A stretch of DNA of 51,838 bases from Leptolyngbya sp. Heron Island J (lineage in GTDB: Bacteria; Cyanobacteriota; Cyanobacteriia; Phormidesmidales; Phormidesmidaceae). Location of the stretch: positions 1 through 51,838 of the forward strand of contig NZ_AWNH01000090.1 of assembly GCF_000482245.1 (NCBI RefSeq), in the 5' to 3' direction. Below are positions 1 through 7,574 of the stretch, piece by piece. The notes beneath the pieces were generated by a model, which saw nothing but the letters and a program-made list of their open reading frames with translations, was not told the DNA's origin and did no database searches. How positions within the stretch are numbered: the first letter of the stretch is position 1; every line of letters starts with the position of its first letter. A program made the translations under genes and the position numbers.

Positions 1-1501
1 GGGCGCATCTAGCGGTTCGGGGAGATGCAAGGTAATGCCAAAGAGTGTTGAGCGAAGAGAGCGTCAAATCGCTGATTGACCCAAGCAACTCTCAGCGCGA
101 GTAGATGATTGAGGCCCGGCTCACTCCAGCGCATCCCCACGCCTTTAAACCGTTGCTGAATCAGCCATTTACAGGCACTTTCAACCATACCAGAGCCTAT
201 CGGTAGCCCCTGGTGCTTAAACAAACGATACTGAACATGCGCTTGATGCGTCTTGAAATAGTTGTGAACTCTCTGCAGAATGGGTTTTGTTGAGGCGGCA
301 GTATTGGGTGAGCGGATAAGCCAGTGCAGCTCGTCGAGAATGCGATGTACATAGCCATGGCGCAACTGATGGCGCAGTCGCTCGAACCACATCTGTGGGG
401 TGCGTGCTGGGTTGCCATCATGATAAGCCTCAGCCGCTTGCCAGAGATGGGCAGCGGCATGATAAAAATCCAGAATGCCGGTGGCCATGTGAGCAAAGCA
501 GGTGTCGAACAATCGCCAAAAGCCCCTGGCCCCATCACTCAACCAAACCACGTGAGGCGCAGTTTCAATCCCTTGTCGAACAGCTTCTAATTGCAAGCGA
601 GGTTTGAGGCTCTCAAGATCTCCCAACACTGCTACTAATCGCCGCTGTTGCAACCGAGTGACCGATTTACCATTTCGATTGAGACGATGACTCAATCGAG
701 CAAGCAGGGCGACTTTGACCTCACGCCAGCGAGTCTTTCCTCGGGGTGTTCCTGACTGTGGTCGCAGGGGGACAGTGACCCCATCTGCCGCAATTAACAA
801 CGGCATGGCCGCCACCTCATCACTCAAAGATTCACGGGGTGGTGCGTGACCGTGCTGCCAGCGTTCAACCTCCTGCGTCCACTGCCCCATGGCTTGTTGT
901 CCATAGTGTTGTACCCACTGCCACAGACTATCATCACTGACGTGGAGTCCACTCAGTTGGGATAACAGCCAGGTGGCTAACTCAAAGGGAACAAAGACCG
1001 CTAGCAAGCAGCCCAGACGCACCAACTCTACGGATGTTTGCTGATACGCATCAATGCCCAAGGCCGTATCGAAAGGAATCGATTGACTGCCTCGGCACCC
1101 TTGAGGGCATCGCCCCACCCGTCGTCGCCAGTGCACTTGACCAACCAGCGTTAACATTTGACGCGCGGCGAAGCCTTTACTATGCAAGCGATGACCACAC
1201 ACAGAACAGGTTCCCCACGCAGTCGGGACCTGAGCTCGGTCGTTCAGCTGTTGTTCTACCAAGGTACGGGCAACATATAGCCCGATGTGCCACGCACACA
1301 AGACAATAGCGGCCAGGGTTTGACTCTTTTGAAGACGGTCGAAGAGACCTGACCAGTCTAATGGGTCAGGACACTCCTTTGAGGGAGACGCTAACATAGA
1401 AGTGAGTTTTTATGAGGGCTTGCCCAGGTTCGGGCAGCCTTTTTTCTACTTCTATTCTCGCAAATTGGGTTTACCGGTTCCCCGAACCTTCAGATGCGCC
1501 C
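1..1501 (-). mobile_element. ISKra4-like insertion sequence, complete
   Basis: The element is bounded by 22-bp imperfect terminal inverted repeats at 1-22 (starting GGGCGCATCTAG) and 1480-1501, matching at 19 of 22 positions. One transposase gene fills almost the whole interval. The left terminus is the first base of the window, so the target-site duplication cannot be tested. It sits directly beside the CRISPR-like remnants and the lone cas3 gene, and may have helped rearrange that locus. The family name rests on transposase character; the boundaries are seen directly. Confidence 0.85.
9..1397 (-). CDS. ISKra4-like family transposase
   Basis: This 462-residue protein is the transposase of the surrounding element. 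It has a cysteine-rich N-terminal zinc-finger-like region (CSVCGHR near residue 65 and a second Cys pair near 97-101). A middle DDE-type core follows, with candidate acidic residues in IAADGVTVPL and LSDGARGFW. Near the C-terminus is the motif GSGMVESACKWLIQQR, which I associate with ISKra4-type transposases. The gene starts at ATG 1397 and its TAG stop (9-11) lies inside the terminal inverted repeat. The frame is intact and the length is normal, so the element may be active. ISLre2-like families are an alternative, but the C-terminal motif fits ISKra4 better. Confidence 0.8.
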   Translation of the reverse strand: MLASPSKECPDPLDWSGLFDRLQKSQTLAAIVLCAWHIGLYVARTLVEQQLNDRAQVPTAWGTCSVCGHRLHSKGFAARQMLTLVGQVHWRRRVGRCPQGCRGSQSIPFDTALGIDAYQQTSVELVRLGCLLAVFVPFELATWLLSQLSGLHVSDDSLWQWVQHYGQQAMGQWTQEVERWQHGHAPPRESLSDEVAAMPLLIAADGVTVPLRPQSGTPRGKTRWREVKVALLARLSHRLNRNGKSVTRLQQRRLVAVLGDLESLKPRLQLEAVRQGIETAPHVVWLSDGARGFWRLFDTCFAHMATGILDFYHAAAHLWQAAEAYHDGNPARTPQMWFERLRHQLRHGYVHRILDELHWLIRSPNTAASTKPILQRVHNYFKTHQAHVQYRLFKHQGLPIGSGMVESACKWLIQQRFKGVGMRWSEPGLNHLLALRVAWVNQRFDALFAQHSLALPCISPNR

Positions 1502-1585
1502 GTTGCAGAGTTATTTGACGAGTCAAATACGTCAGAACTTTATGAAAACTGATATGTTGGTCTAGTAGGGAATCTACAAAGAGCA

Positions 1586-1685
1586 CATCTACAAACCCTT
1601 CTAGGGATTGAAATAAATATGTCTGAACTTAATGGCGTAAGCTCTTTCCCTATGAACATTCTGAAACCCCTCTCAGGGATTAAAC
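1586..1685 (+). CRISPR. Two decayed CRISPR repeat-like units (array remnant)
   Basis: Two 29-nt sequences at 1586-1614 and 1657-1685 align at about 22 of 30 columns. Both contain AAACCC, a short loop and AGGGATT, and end in forms close to the cyanobacterial repeat tail ATTGAAAC (ATTGAAAT and ATTAAAC). Their 71-bp spacing fits a 35-37 nt repeat plus a spacer of similar size. The second unit runs into the cas3 stop codon (1685-1687). No further unit is recognisable at the same period on either side, and the 5' parts of the repeats have diverged. I read this as the decayed end of an array transcribed toward cas3. With only two degenerate units, coincidence is possible. Confidence 0.5.
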
Positions 1686-3859
1686 TACACAACCCATATC
1701 TCGCCTCTGTCGTGTTTGAATCGGTACGCCAGGGTATCTAGCAGTAACGCCGATTGCCCAAACGCAACCGAATAAGGTGCATTAGCATCGTGAATGCTGC
1801 CAGCATCACTAATGGGATAAATCTGAAAATGCATCGGTAGCCGTAAGCGTAGGCGGACTTCCCGCATAGGCTTACGCAACACGTAGCAAACCAAGGCCTG
1901 CTGCTTAAGTCTTCGGTTGATGCTACCTACCCATGGATTATCCGGCTGCCAAACCTGCAAACCTTGCAGAACCTGAACTTGCCAAGCATCGGCAATAGGC
2001 TGAAGGTCACCAGGATAGGTAAACGTCCAATTCAACCGTTCCTCGCGGTAGCTGCATAGCTTCATAAACCCCAGACAATGGCGAAAACGGCCTTTTGGAA
2101 TAGGTTGTCCCGTACGTTCAGCACTTTCCTTGAGCGTGTCCAGAAAAGCCGACTTGCTCCTCATTTCAATGTCTAGATTGCTCAGTACACCAGGCAAGTC
2201 ATAGGTCTTAAACCGATCCGGTTCGTACGCCTCGGTTAAGTCATACAATCCGCACTGTAATGGACTAGAACCTCGAAAGCTGCGGGCATCTTCTGCAATG
2301 GGGTTACCGCTCTTTTGGCCAGATAGTGTTTGCCAGTCTTTCGCCCAGCCACTTAGCTGCCCTGCAACTCGCTTGAGTTGAATATCAAAGGTTTTTTCGC
2401 AACTGGCGCAGAACTTTTGGAGAGAGCCCGCATACTGCTGCTGAATGTTGGTGTTCTTCAACTGTTGAGCAAGGTAAAAGGACTGAACCCCACCCCAGCG
2501 TTTGTAGTAGCCTTCAAAGTTGTTGATTTTTCGATACTTTTCACGGATTAGGTTTTGGAAGCGGATGCGATCGCACGTCCCCCCATCTGCCAACACAGCA
2601 TCTTCCCCAGCAAACAACCGCTCCACAAAAAAGTTGGGCACCAACGCATAGGCGCGAAACCCATCAAACCTAATGTCCTGACCGTCTTTTGTGTAGCCAT
2701 CATGGCGGCCTAAACGCCCCAATCGCTGAATAAAATTTCCCGCATCTGAAGACTCAAAGACAAGGAAATTAATCTTGAAGTCCACACCGACATCGATGGT
2801 GCTGGTGCCAATCACCAAGTCAGCCGCCAGAGATTCTGTTTTCTCCTGCTGACCTGATAACCCTGTATTCTCTCGAACTGTCAAACCATGGTCAACAAAA
2901 AGCTCTCTGAAAATTGGTGTTAGTCGTTTTACAGCAGCGATCGAGTTAAGGATAATGGCTCCCTTACTGCCAGGATGCTTTAGAAACTGTTCAAGAATAG
3001 ACCCTTGATTTTCCCTCAGCCAAGTTTCAGATGCCTTAGATGTTGGTTCCATGGCCACAAATGCCAAATCAATTGGTCGTGCTACTTGCCGCCAATGCTT
3101 AGCTTTCAGTTCAGTTTCTTCAGCTTGTGTATCTGGAAATTTGTATTTGTCGGCATCAGAGGGATTGATAACACAGTATTTAAAGCCAGCCGCATCTAGC
3201 CGTTTCAAAAGTGCTTCGTTGGGTGTGGCTGACAGAAACAAAAACTTCTTATGGCGGTTTGTTACTCGGATCAACAACATTGTGTTGAGTACGCTGGCCA
3301 CTTGGGGAGCTGCAAAAACATGGAATTCGTCGAAGATAAACAGGTCAAAATCCTTATCAATCCGATTCCAAAGTTTATCGGGAGTTTCTTTGTCAGTTAA
3401 GTAGGCTCCACGATGCAAATAGTGGAAGATATCAGGGTTAGTAATGAGCACTTCCGATTGACCAGAGCGGGTTGCGATCGCACTACCTTTTCTTAATCCT
3501 TCATTCTCCGCATAAATCTCTAACTCTGGACCACTCAGACGATTGACTCTTGGCTCATTGGATGGCTGAAATTTAGCAATATAGTCCTGGATTTGAATCT
3601 CTTGATCTCTGGCCAGAGCATTAGTTGGGTACAGGCCAATAGCGCAGCTGTTTCCTTGCAAGATATCTAAATAGGCTGCAAGACTTTTCCCATCCCCAGT
3701 CATTGCCGTGTTGAACACTACATCTACATCAGAACTGTGTAATGCGTTCAAGGTTTCAACCTGATGCCATGCCAACCTCCAAGTCGCAGGCAAGTTCATA
3801 CTGGCTGGAATATTCTCAGCTGGGCAAGAATAAACGGGTTTAAGCTGAATCGAAGCCAT
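1685..3859 (-). CDS. cas3: CRISPR-associated helicase Cas3, subtype I-D (cyano-type)
   Basis: This 724-residue superfamily 2 helicase is of the cyanobacterial Cas3 type, which in subtype I-D lacks its own HD nuclease domain (carried by Cas10d) and unwinds target DNA during interference. Visible motifs are a Walker A variant TGDGKS (residues 54-59), the DEFH form of the DEAD box (177-180), SAT (210-212) and an arginine-finger motif QRLGRLGRHDG near 380. No HD domain is seen. Length is normal for the family and the frame is open. The expected next genes (cas10d, csc2, csc1, cas6, cas4, cas1, cas2) are missing; the gene ends against CRISPR-like remnants and an insertion sequence. It is divergent from a WYL regulator, as in known I-D loci. 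It may be an orphan helicase, or the rest of the operon may lie beyond the insertion sequence. Confidence 0.85.
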   Translation of the reverse strand: MASIQLKPVYSCPAENIPASMNLPATWRLAWHQVETLNALHSSDVDVVFNTAMTGDGKSLAAYLDILQGNSCAIGLYPTNALARDQEIQIQDYIAKFQPSNEPRVNRLSGPELEIYAENEGLRKGSAIATRSGQSEVLITNPDIFHYLHRGAYLTDKETPDKLWNRIDKDFDLFIFDEFHVFAAPQVASVLNTMLLIRVTNRHKKFLFLSATPNEALLKRLDAAGFKYCVINPSDADKYKFPDTQAEETELKAKHWRQVARPIDLAFVAMEPTSKASETWLRENQGSILEQFLKHPGSKGAIILNSIAAVKRLTPIFRELFVDHGLTVRENTGLSGQQEKTESLAADLVIGTSTIDVGVDFKINFLVFESSDAGNFIQRLGRLGRHDGYTKDGQDIRFDGFRAYALVPNFFVERLFAGEDAVLADGGTCDRIRFQNLIREKYRKINNFEGYYKRWGGVQSFYLAQQLKNTNIQQQYAGSLQKFCASCEKTFDIQLKRVAGQLSGWAKDWQTLSGQKSGNPIAEDARSFRGSSPLQCGLYDLTEAYEPDRFKTYDLPGVLSNLDIEMRSKSAFLDTLKESAERTGQPIPKGRFRHCLGFMKLCSYREERLNWTFTYPGDLQPIADAWQVQVLQGLQVWQPDNPWVGSINRRLKQQALVCYVLRKPMREVRLRLRLPMHFQIYPISDAGSIHDANAPYSVAFGQSALLLDTLAYRFKHDRGEIWVV

Positions 3860-3907
3860 AGCTAGGTGCTGACATTTCTTCGTAAACTGCTATCAAGCAC
3901 AATGCTT

Positions 3908-3995
3908 TAGTGCACGTGCTTTGTTGACTGGACCTATAATGGCAAGGAAAATAGCATTATTCAATAGCTGAAGCTGCAAAGTGCACTTGCACTTT
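3908..3995. promoter_or_regulatory. Duplicated operator-like motif in the cas3/WYL divergent spacer
   Basis: Two related sites share AGTGCAC(T/G)TGC. The downstream one (3978-3995) is a perfect inverted repeat, AAAGTGCA-CT-TGCACTTT. The upstream one (about 3908-3922) contains the palindromes GTGCAC and GCACGTGC. A TATAAT at 3935-3940 faces the WYL gene, with the upstream site over its -35 position and the downstream site between the -10 and the start codon. This layout suits autoregulation by the WYL protein and possible co-repression of cas3. The sites are seen; the regulator assignment is inferred from position. Confidence 0.55.
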
Positions 3996-4008
3996 TACAG
4001 AAGTCACC

Positions 4009-4863
4009 ATGGCACGCAAACGTCCCTCCATTACCCTAACTATTTCTGACTATGAAAAAGCCCAGCTAGAGGCTCTAGCAATGGAGTTTGGCCAAACCTG
4101 GGGGGACAAGCCAAACGTGTCAAAACTTATCAAAGCAATTGCTAATGGCAAGCTGCTAATAGCCAATAACCATGACTGGAGTTGCGATCGCACCACCATC
4201 CTCAACCAAGCCCTCAATCTTCTCAAAGATGGTGGGTATTTCAACGAAGCGATGGAACTGGCCCACCTATTACTAGAGCGCAGCGAATTAAATCACCCTC
4301 TAAGACAAGAGATCCAAGCTTGGGTAGACCATCCAGGGCCACCCTGGCGTATTCATATCGATAGCTTCATTCGCCAAGTACGTCCTTTTCGTCTCACCTA
4401 TCAAGACGCCGCCGACCGAATTTGGAGCTTTACCGTACGTCATGCCATCATTCAGCGTCATGAAGATCGTCAATATCTCGATTGTTGGTGCGATGAAACC
4501 CAAGGCAACCAAGATATTGAAGCGCTACATCACAACTGGTGTCTCCGACTAGATCGCATTCCTAGCGAAGCCGTCATTACCCCAGTCGAAGGACAGTGGA
4601 AACCCCAGCTTGACCATATTGAGGTTGAATTTCATTTAGTTAACCGATTAGCTGTTGCCTATCGATCAAAAAAAGGAGCCGATTTAACAAACGAATGGCT
4701 ACCTGAACAACAAATTCGACGAGTCACCCGGCAGATTCAAAACACCTTCTGGTTCTTTCGAGAAATCCGTCGTTACGATCCAGACTGCATCATTATCAGC
4801 CCACGAGATGTTCGTACCCGATTTGTTCAAAGTTTGACTCTGGCGCTCCAACACTACCAATAA
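4009..4863 (+). CDS. WYL-domain transcriptional regulator of the I-D CRISPR locus
   Basis: This 284-residue protein is like the regulators found divergent to cas3 in cyanobacterial subtype I-D loci, such as Sll7009 of Synechocystis pSYSA, proposed as a repressor there. The N-terminal 45 residues (MARKRPSITLTISDYEKAQL) resemble a ribbon-helix-helix or short DNA-binding region. A helical linker follows, and the C-terminal half (from about residue 115) has the beta-rich WYL-like part ending in RFVQSLTLALQHY. The ATG at 4009 follows two AGTGCAC-type operator sites. WYL domains sense ligands, often nucleotides or nucleic acid, but none can be named here. Its survival next to an apparently eroded cas operon suggests either recent decay or a role of its own. 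Confidence 0.7.
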   Translation: MARKRPSITLTISDYEKAQLEALAMEFGQTWGDKPNVSKLIKAIANGKLLIANNHDWSCDRTTILNQALNLLKDGGYFNEAMELAHLLLERSELNHPLRQEIQAWVDHPGPPWRIHIDSFIRQVRPFRLTYQDAADRIWSFTVRHAIIQRHEDRQYLDCWCDETQGNQDIEALHHNWCLRLDRIPSEAVITPVEGQWKPQLDHIEVEFHLVNRLAVAYRSKKGADLTNEWLPEQQIRRVTRQIQNTFWFFREIRRYDPDCIIISPRDVRTRFVQSLTLALQHYQ

Positions 4864-4921
4864 ATGAAAGCTGGTGCTGGCACATTTAAAGTAATAGCTC
4901 AGCTCTGTCCTGGAAGCCTGT

Positions 4922-5259
4922 CAAATTTCTTTAAAAGCACAACACCCAGCCATCTTCCTGAGGAACATCCTTCCCAATAGTTCGCTAGGATTTGGAGATG
5001 CGTCTTATGTTGTTAGCAATTGCCCTTTGAACATCTTGCTTAACAACCTCAGCATGGCTCCCAATATGTCAGCGATAGGATGTATCAGCTTGACTCGCTG
5101 GGTGTTGGGTTAAACGAGACAGAATATGCAACAGCTTTACCTCTTTGTTGTTTTCTCTAGCTGTTTAGTCTGCCAGGGAAGCGATGCTTTTTCACTTCAA
5201 TGTCAATATAACCTATCTCAACTCCTATGAGTGGTTTGTAGACTAAAGTTAACAATCTC
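4922..5259. ncRNA. Candidate structured RNA unit, copy 1
   Basis: One long nested hairpin can be drawn. The pairs are CAACACCCAGC 4940-4950 with 5097-5107; CATCC 4966-4970 with GGATG 5078-5082; TCGCT 4982-4986 with AGCGA 5071-5075; GGAGATGC 4994-5001 with GCAT..CTCC 5052-5061; and GTTGTTAG 5009-5016 with TTAACAAC 5040-5047. A small TTCC-TGA-GGAA hairpin sits at 4955-4965. Downstream are a second stem (AGAC..AACAGC with GCTGTT..GTCT, 5117-5171) and a third (GAAGCGA with TCACTTC). Strand, promoter and function are unknown. A palindromic DNA element is the alternative. Confidence 0.45.
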
Positions 5260-5269
5260 AAGGACTAGG

Positions 5270-5605
5270 CAAATCTCTTTAAAAACACAACACCCAATGG
5301 TCTTCCTGAGGAACATCCTTTCCAATCATTCGCTAGGACTTGGAGATGCATCTTGTTGTTGATAATTGCCCTTTGAGCACCCGATTCAACAACTTCAGCA
5401 TGGCTCCCAACTTAACAGCGATAGGATGTATCAGCTTGACCCATTGGGTGTTGGGTTGAACGAGACAGAATATGCAACAGCTTTACCTCTTTGTTGTTTT
5501 CTCTAGCTGTTTAGTCTGCCAGGGAAGCGATGTTTTTTCGCTTCAATGTCAATATAGATCATCACGCCAACAGTTTGTACTTTGTAGACCAAAGTTAACA
5601 ATCTC
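5270..5605. ncRNA. Candidate structured RNA unit, copy 2
   Basis: The fold is the same as in copy 1. The outer stem is 13 bp, CAACACCCAATGG 5288-5300 with 5441-5453, then CATCC 5314-5318/GGATG 5424-5428, TCGCT 5330-5334/AGCGA 5417-5421, GGAGATGC 5342-5349/GCAT..CTCC 5398-5407 and GTTGTTGA 5355-5362/TCAACAAC 5386-5393. Against copy 1, the outer stem has G-C to A-T and C-G to T-A, and the inner stem has A-T to G-C, all compensatory. The third hairpin here is perfect (GAAGCGA/TCGCTTC). I do not recognise the family. Confidence 0.45.
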
Positions 5606-5875
5606 TGAGAGCAGTTGCTTTTAGGCCAAAAGCCTTTAAGAGAGATAACAGGCAATACCTGAGAAGACTTTTTGGCCGTCTGTCCCCATGGTAATCAGCC
5701 GTGGTTTAAGACAGCTATGATTCAGATATAAGAGGCTTTATTTAAATCGTATAATCTTTGAGAACTTTGATGAAGTAGTTGAATAATTAGACATCTTTTG
5801 TGAATAGACACTCTACTTTAATTGCTCTTTTCTCTATTTCTGCTACTTTGACTATCGATGGCAAAAGGAGAATCT

Positions 5876-7429
5876 ATGGGCGGAGTCGTCGCGGCTGGCC
5901 ATGATGAGACAGCAGCAGCAGCAGTCGAGATCCTCAATCAGGGAGGCAATGCTTTTGATGCGGCGGTGGCGGGGGTGCTGGCGTCCTGTGTCGCGGAGTC
6001 GGTGCTGACCTCTCTAGGGGGGGGTGGTTTTTTGCTAGCGCATACCGACACTGGTGAGCATGTACTGTTTGATTTTTTTACCCAAACACCAGTCTGTAAG
6101 GAATTGCAGCATCCACTCGACTTTTATCCCATCAATGCTGACTTTGGCGATACGGTACAGGAGTTTCACATTGGTCTGGGATCAATGGCGGTGCCGGGGG
6201 TGCTCAAGGGTTTAGTGCATGTGCATCAGCGCTTGGGCCAATTGCCGTTGGAGCGGGTTGTGGCCCCGGCCGTACAGCTGGCGCGTCAGGGCGTTGTCGT
6301 CAATGATTTTTCGGCCTATGTGTATGGATTGCTCAAACCAATTTTGTTGGCGACGGCGGGTGCCCGATCTATCTATGCGCCGCAGGGGCGTTTGTTGCAG
6401 GCGGGAGACCGCTTATACATGCCTGCCTTCGCTGATGCTCTAGAGCATTTGGTACAGGGGGGTGTGGAGGCATTTTGGCAGACTATGGCGGCGCAGCTGA
6501 CCCAGACGCAGGGGGGCTATCTGACGGCAGCGGATTTTGCTAACTATCAGGTGATTGAACGTCAGCCGCTATGTCTCGATTACCATGGCACCCAGCTGCT
6601 AACCAATCCACCGCCCAGTGCCGGGGGTGGATTGATTGCCTGTTCATTAGCGCTATTGGCGGACTGTGAGCTGGCGAGCCATGGCAGTCCTGACCATCTG
6701 CTGGCCCTGAGTCAGGTGATGCGGTTTACCAATGTGGCTCGCCGTGATGGCTATGATGCTCGCATTCAGACACCCCATGTGGCTGAGGAGCTTTTGTCCA
6801 TGGGGCATTTAGGACAATATCGGGGCGAATTGATGGCTGCGATCGCAGCTCTAAAATCATCTAAACACCTGACCAATAAGCTCGGTAGCACCACCCACCT
6901 CAGTGTCATTGATACCAACGGCAACGCCGCCAGTGTTACCACCTCCAACGGCGAAGGGTCATCCTACATAATTCCTAACACCGGCATCATGGTCAATAAC
7001 ATGCTGGGTGAAGAAGACCTCAACCCCAATGGCTTTCACCAGTGGACTCCCAACCAGCGCATATCCTCAATGATGGCCCCTACCATAGTGCTACGACAGG
7101 GACGGCCTTATTTGGTGTTGGGCTCCGGCGGTTCTAACCGTATCCGCACCGCCATTCTGCAAGTCATATCCAACCTGGTGGATTTTGACATGCCCCTAGA
7201 AGCAGCCGTGGCTGCACCTCGTATTCATTGGGAAAATGACGTATTCCACCTGGAACCTGGCTTTGACCAGGCAAGCCTCACCCCCATTATCAGCACAGCC
7301 AAGCCAGTTTGGTGGCAGGCCCAGAATATGTTTTTTGGCGGGATACATGCTGTGGGACTAGATGACAACGGCTATCTACACGGGGCTGGAGACAGTCGCC
7401 GCAAGGGAGCCGTAGCTGTGGCACAATAG
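5876..7429 (+). CDS. ggt: Gamma-glutamyltransferase
   Basis: This 517-residue N-terminal-nucleophile hydrolase cleaves gamma-glutamyl bonds, as in glutathione, and transfers the group to water or amino acids. The proenzyme self-cleaves before a catalytic threonine; the candidate is in GSTTHLSVID near residue 339. The oxyanion and substrate region SGGSNRIRTA and the N-terminal NAFDAAVAG motif also fit. An upstream ATG at 5858 is in frame, but AAGGAG at 5865-5870 is ideally placed for ATG 5876, so I use the latter. No signal peptide is seen, unlike E. coli periplasmic GGT, which suggests a cytoplasmic enzyme of the GgtA/YwrD type. It stands alone downstream of the tandem hairpin region. Confidence 0.9.
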   Translation: MGGVVAAGHDETAAAAVEILNQGGNAFDAAVAGVLASCVAESVLTSLGGGGFLLAHTDTGEHVLFDFFTQTPVCKELQHPLDFYPINADFGDTVQEFHIGLGSMAVPGVLKGLVHVHQRLGQLPLERVVAPAVQLARQGVVVNDFSAYVYGLLKPILLATAGARSIYAPQGRLLQAGDRLYMPAFADALEHLVQGGVEAFWQTMAAQLTQTQGGYLTAADFANYQVIERQPLCLDYHGTQLLTNPPPSAGGGLIACSLALLADCELASHGSPDHLLALSQVMRFTNVARRDGYDARIQTPHVAEELLSMGHLGQYRGELMAAIAALKSSKHLTNKLGSTTHLSVIDTNGNAASVTTSNGEGSSYIIPNTGIMVNNMLGEEDLNPNGFHQWTPNQRISSMMAPTIVLRQGRPYLVLGSGGSNRIRTAILQVISNLVDFDMPLEAAVAAPRIHWENDVFHLEPGFDQASLTPIISTAKPVWWQAQNMFFGGIHAVGLDDNGYLHGAGDSRRKGAVAVAQ

Positions 7430-7574
7430 GGAACTGCCCTAGTTTTTCTGGCATTGCTGATCCTAGGGGCCGACTTTAGTTTTGAGATACCGTCAAGGAG
7501 CAATGGCTTGAGATCGGTTCATCCCCTAAATCAGCGATCGCATTTTTCTAAAACCCGTATTTTCCTACCTCCCC

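Larger units (their letters stand above)
4922..5605. repeat. Imperfect tandem direct repeat, two 338-bp copies
   Basis: Copy 1 (4922-5259) and copy 2 (5270-5605) are collinear at an offset of 346-348 bp with a 10-bp junction. The 3' part of the unit is nearly identical: three differences over roughly 110 nt from 5101 versus 5447. The 5' part differs more, mostly in loops or as paired changes within stems. No terminal inverted repeats or transposase fragments are visible, so it does not look like a standard insertion sequence or MITE. Confidence 0.92.
4864..5857. other. 994-bp gene-free region with a tandem structured repeat
   Basis: No convincing coding frame is present. Positions 4922-5605 hold the tandem duplicated hairpin unit described separately. 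Positions 5606-5857 are AT-rich, with small inverted repeats (AGGC-CAAAA-GCCT near 5622, CAGG-CAATA-CCTG near 5651), and lead into the ggt start. Confidence 0.8.

Noticed and set aside
1515-1547. A third CRISPR-like repeat one period upstream of the first
   Set aside because: Only ATGAAAAC resembles the repeat tail; the AGGGATT core is missing.
4922-5605. Tandem hairpin units as iterons or a plasmid origin
   Set aside because: Units are too long and too few, with no rep gene nearby, and the internal structure is hairpin-like rather than short direct iterons.
5618-5640. Hairpin after the tandem repeat as a terminator
   Set aside because: The stem is short and imperfect and no T-run follows on either strand.
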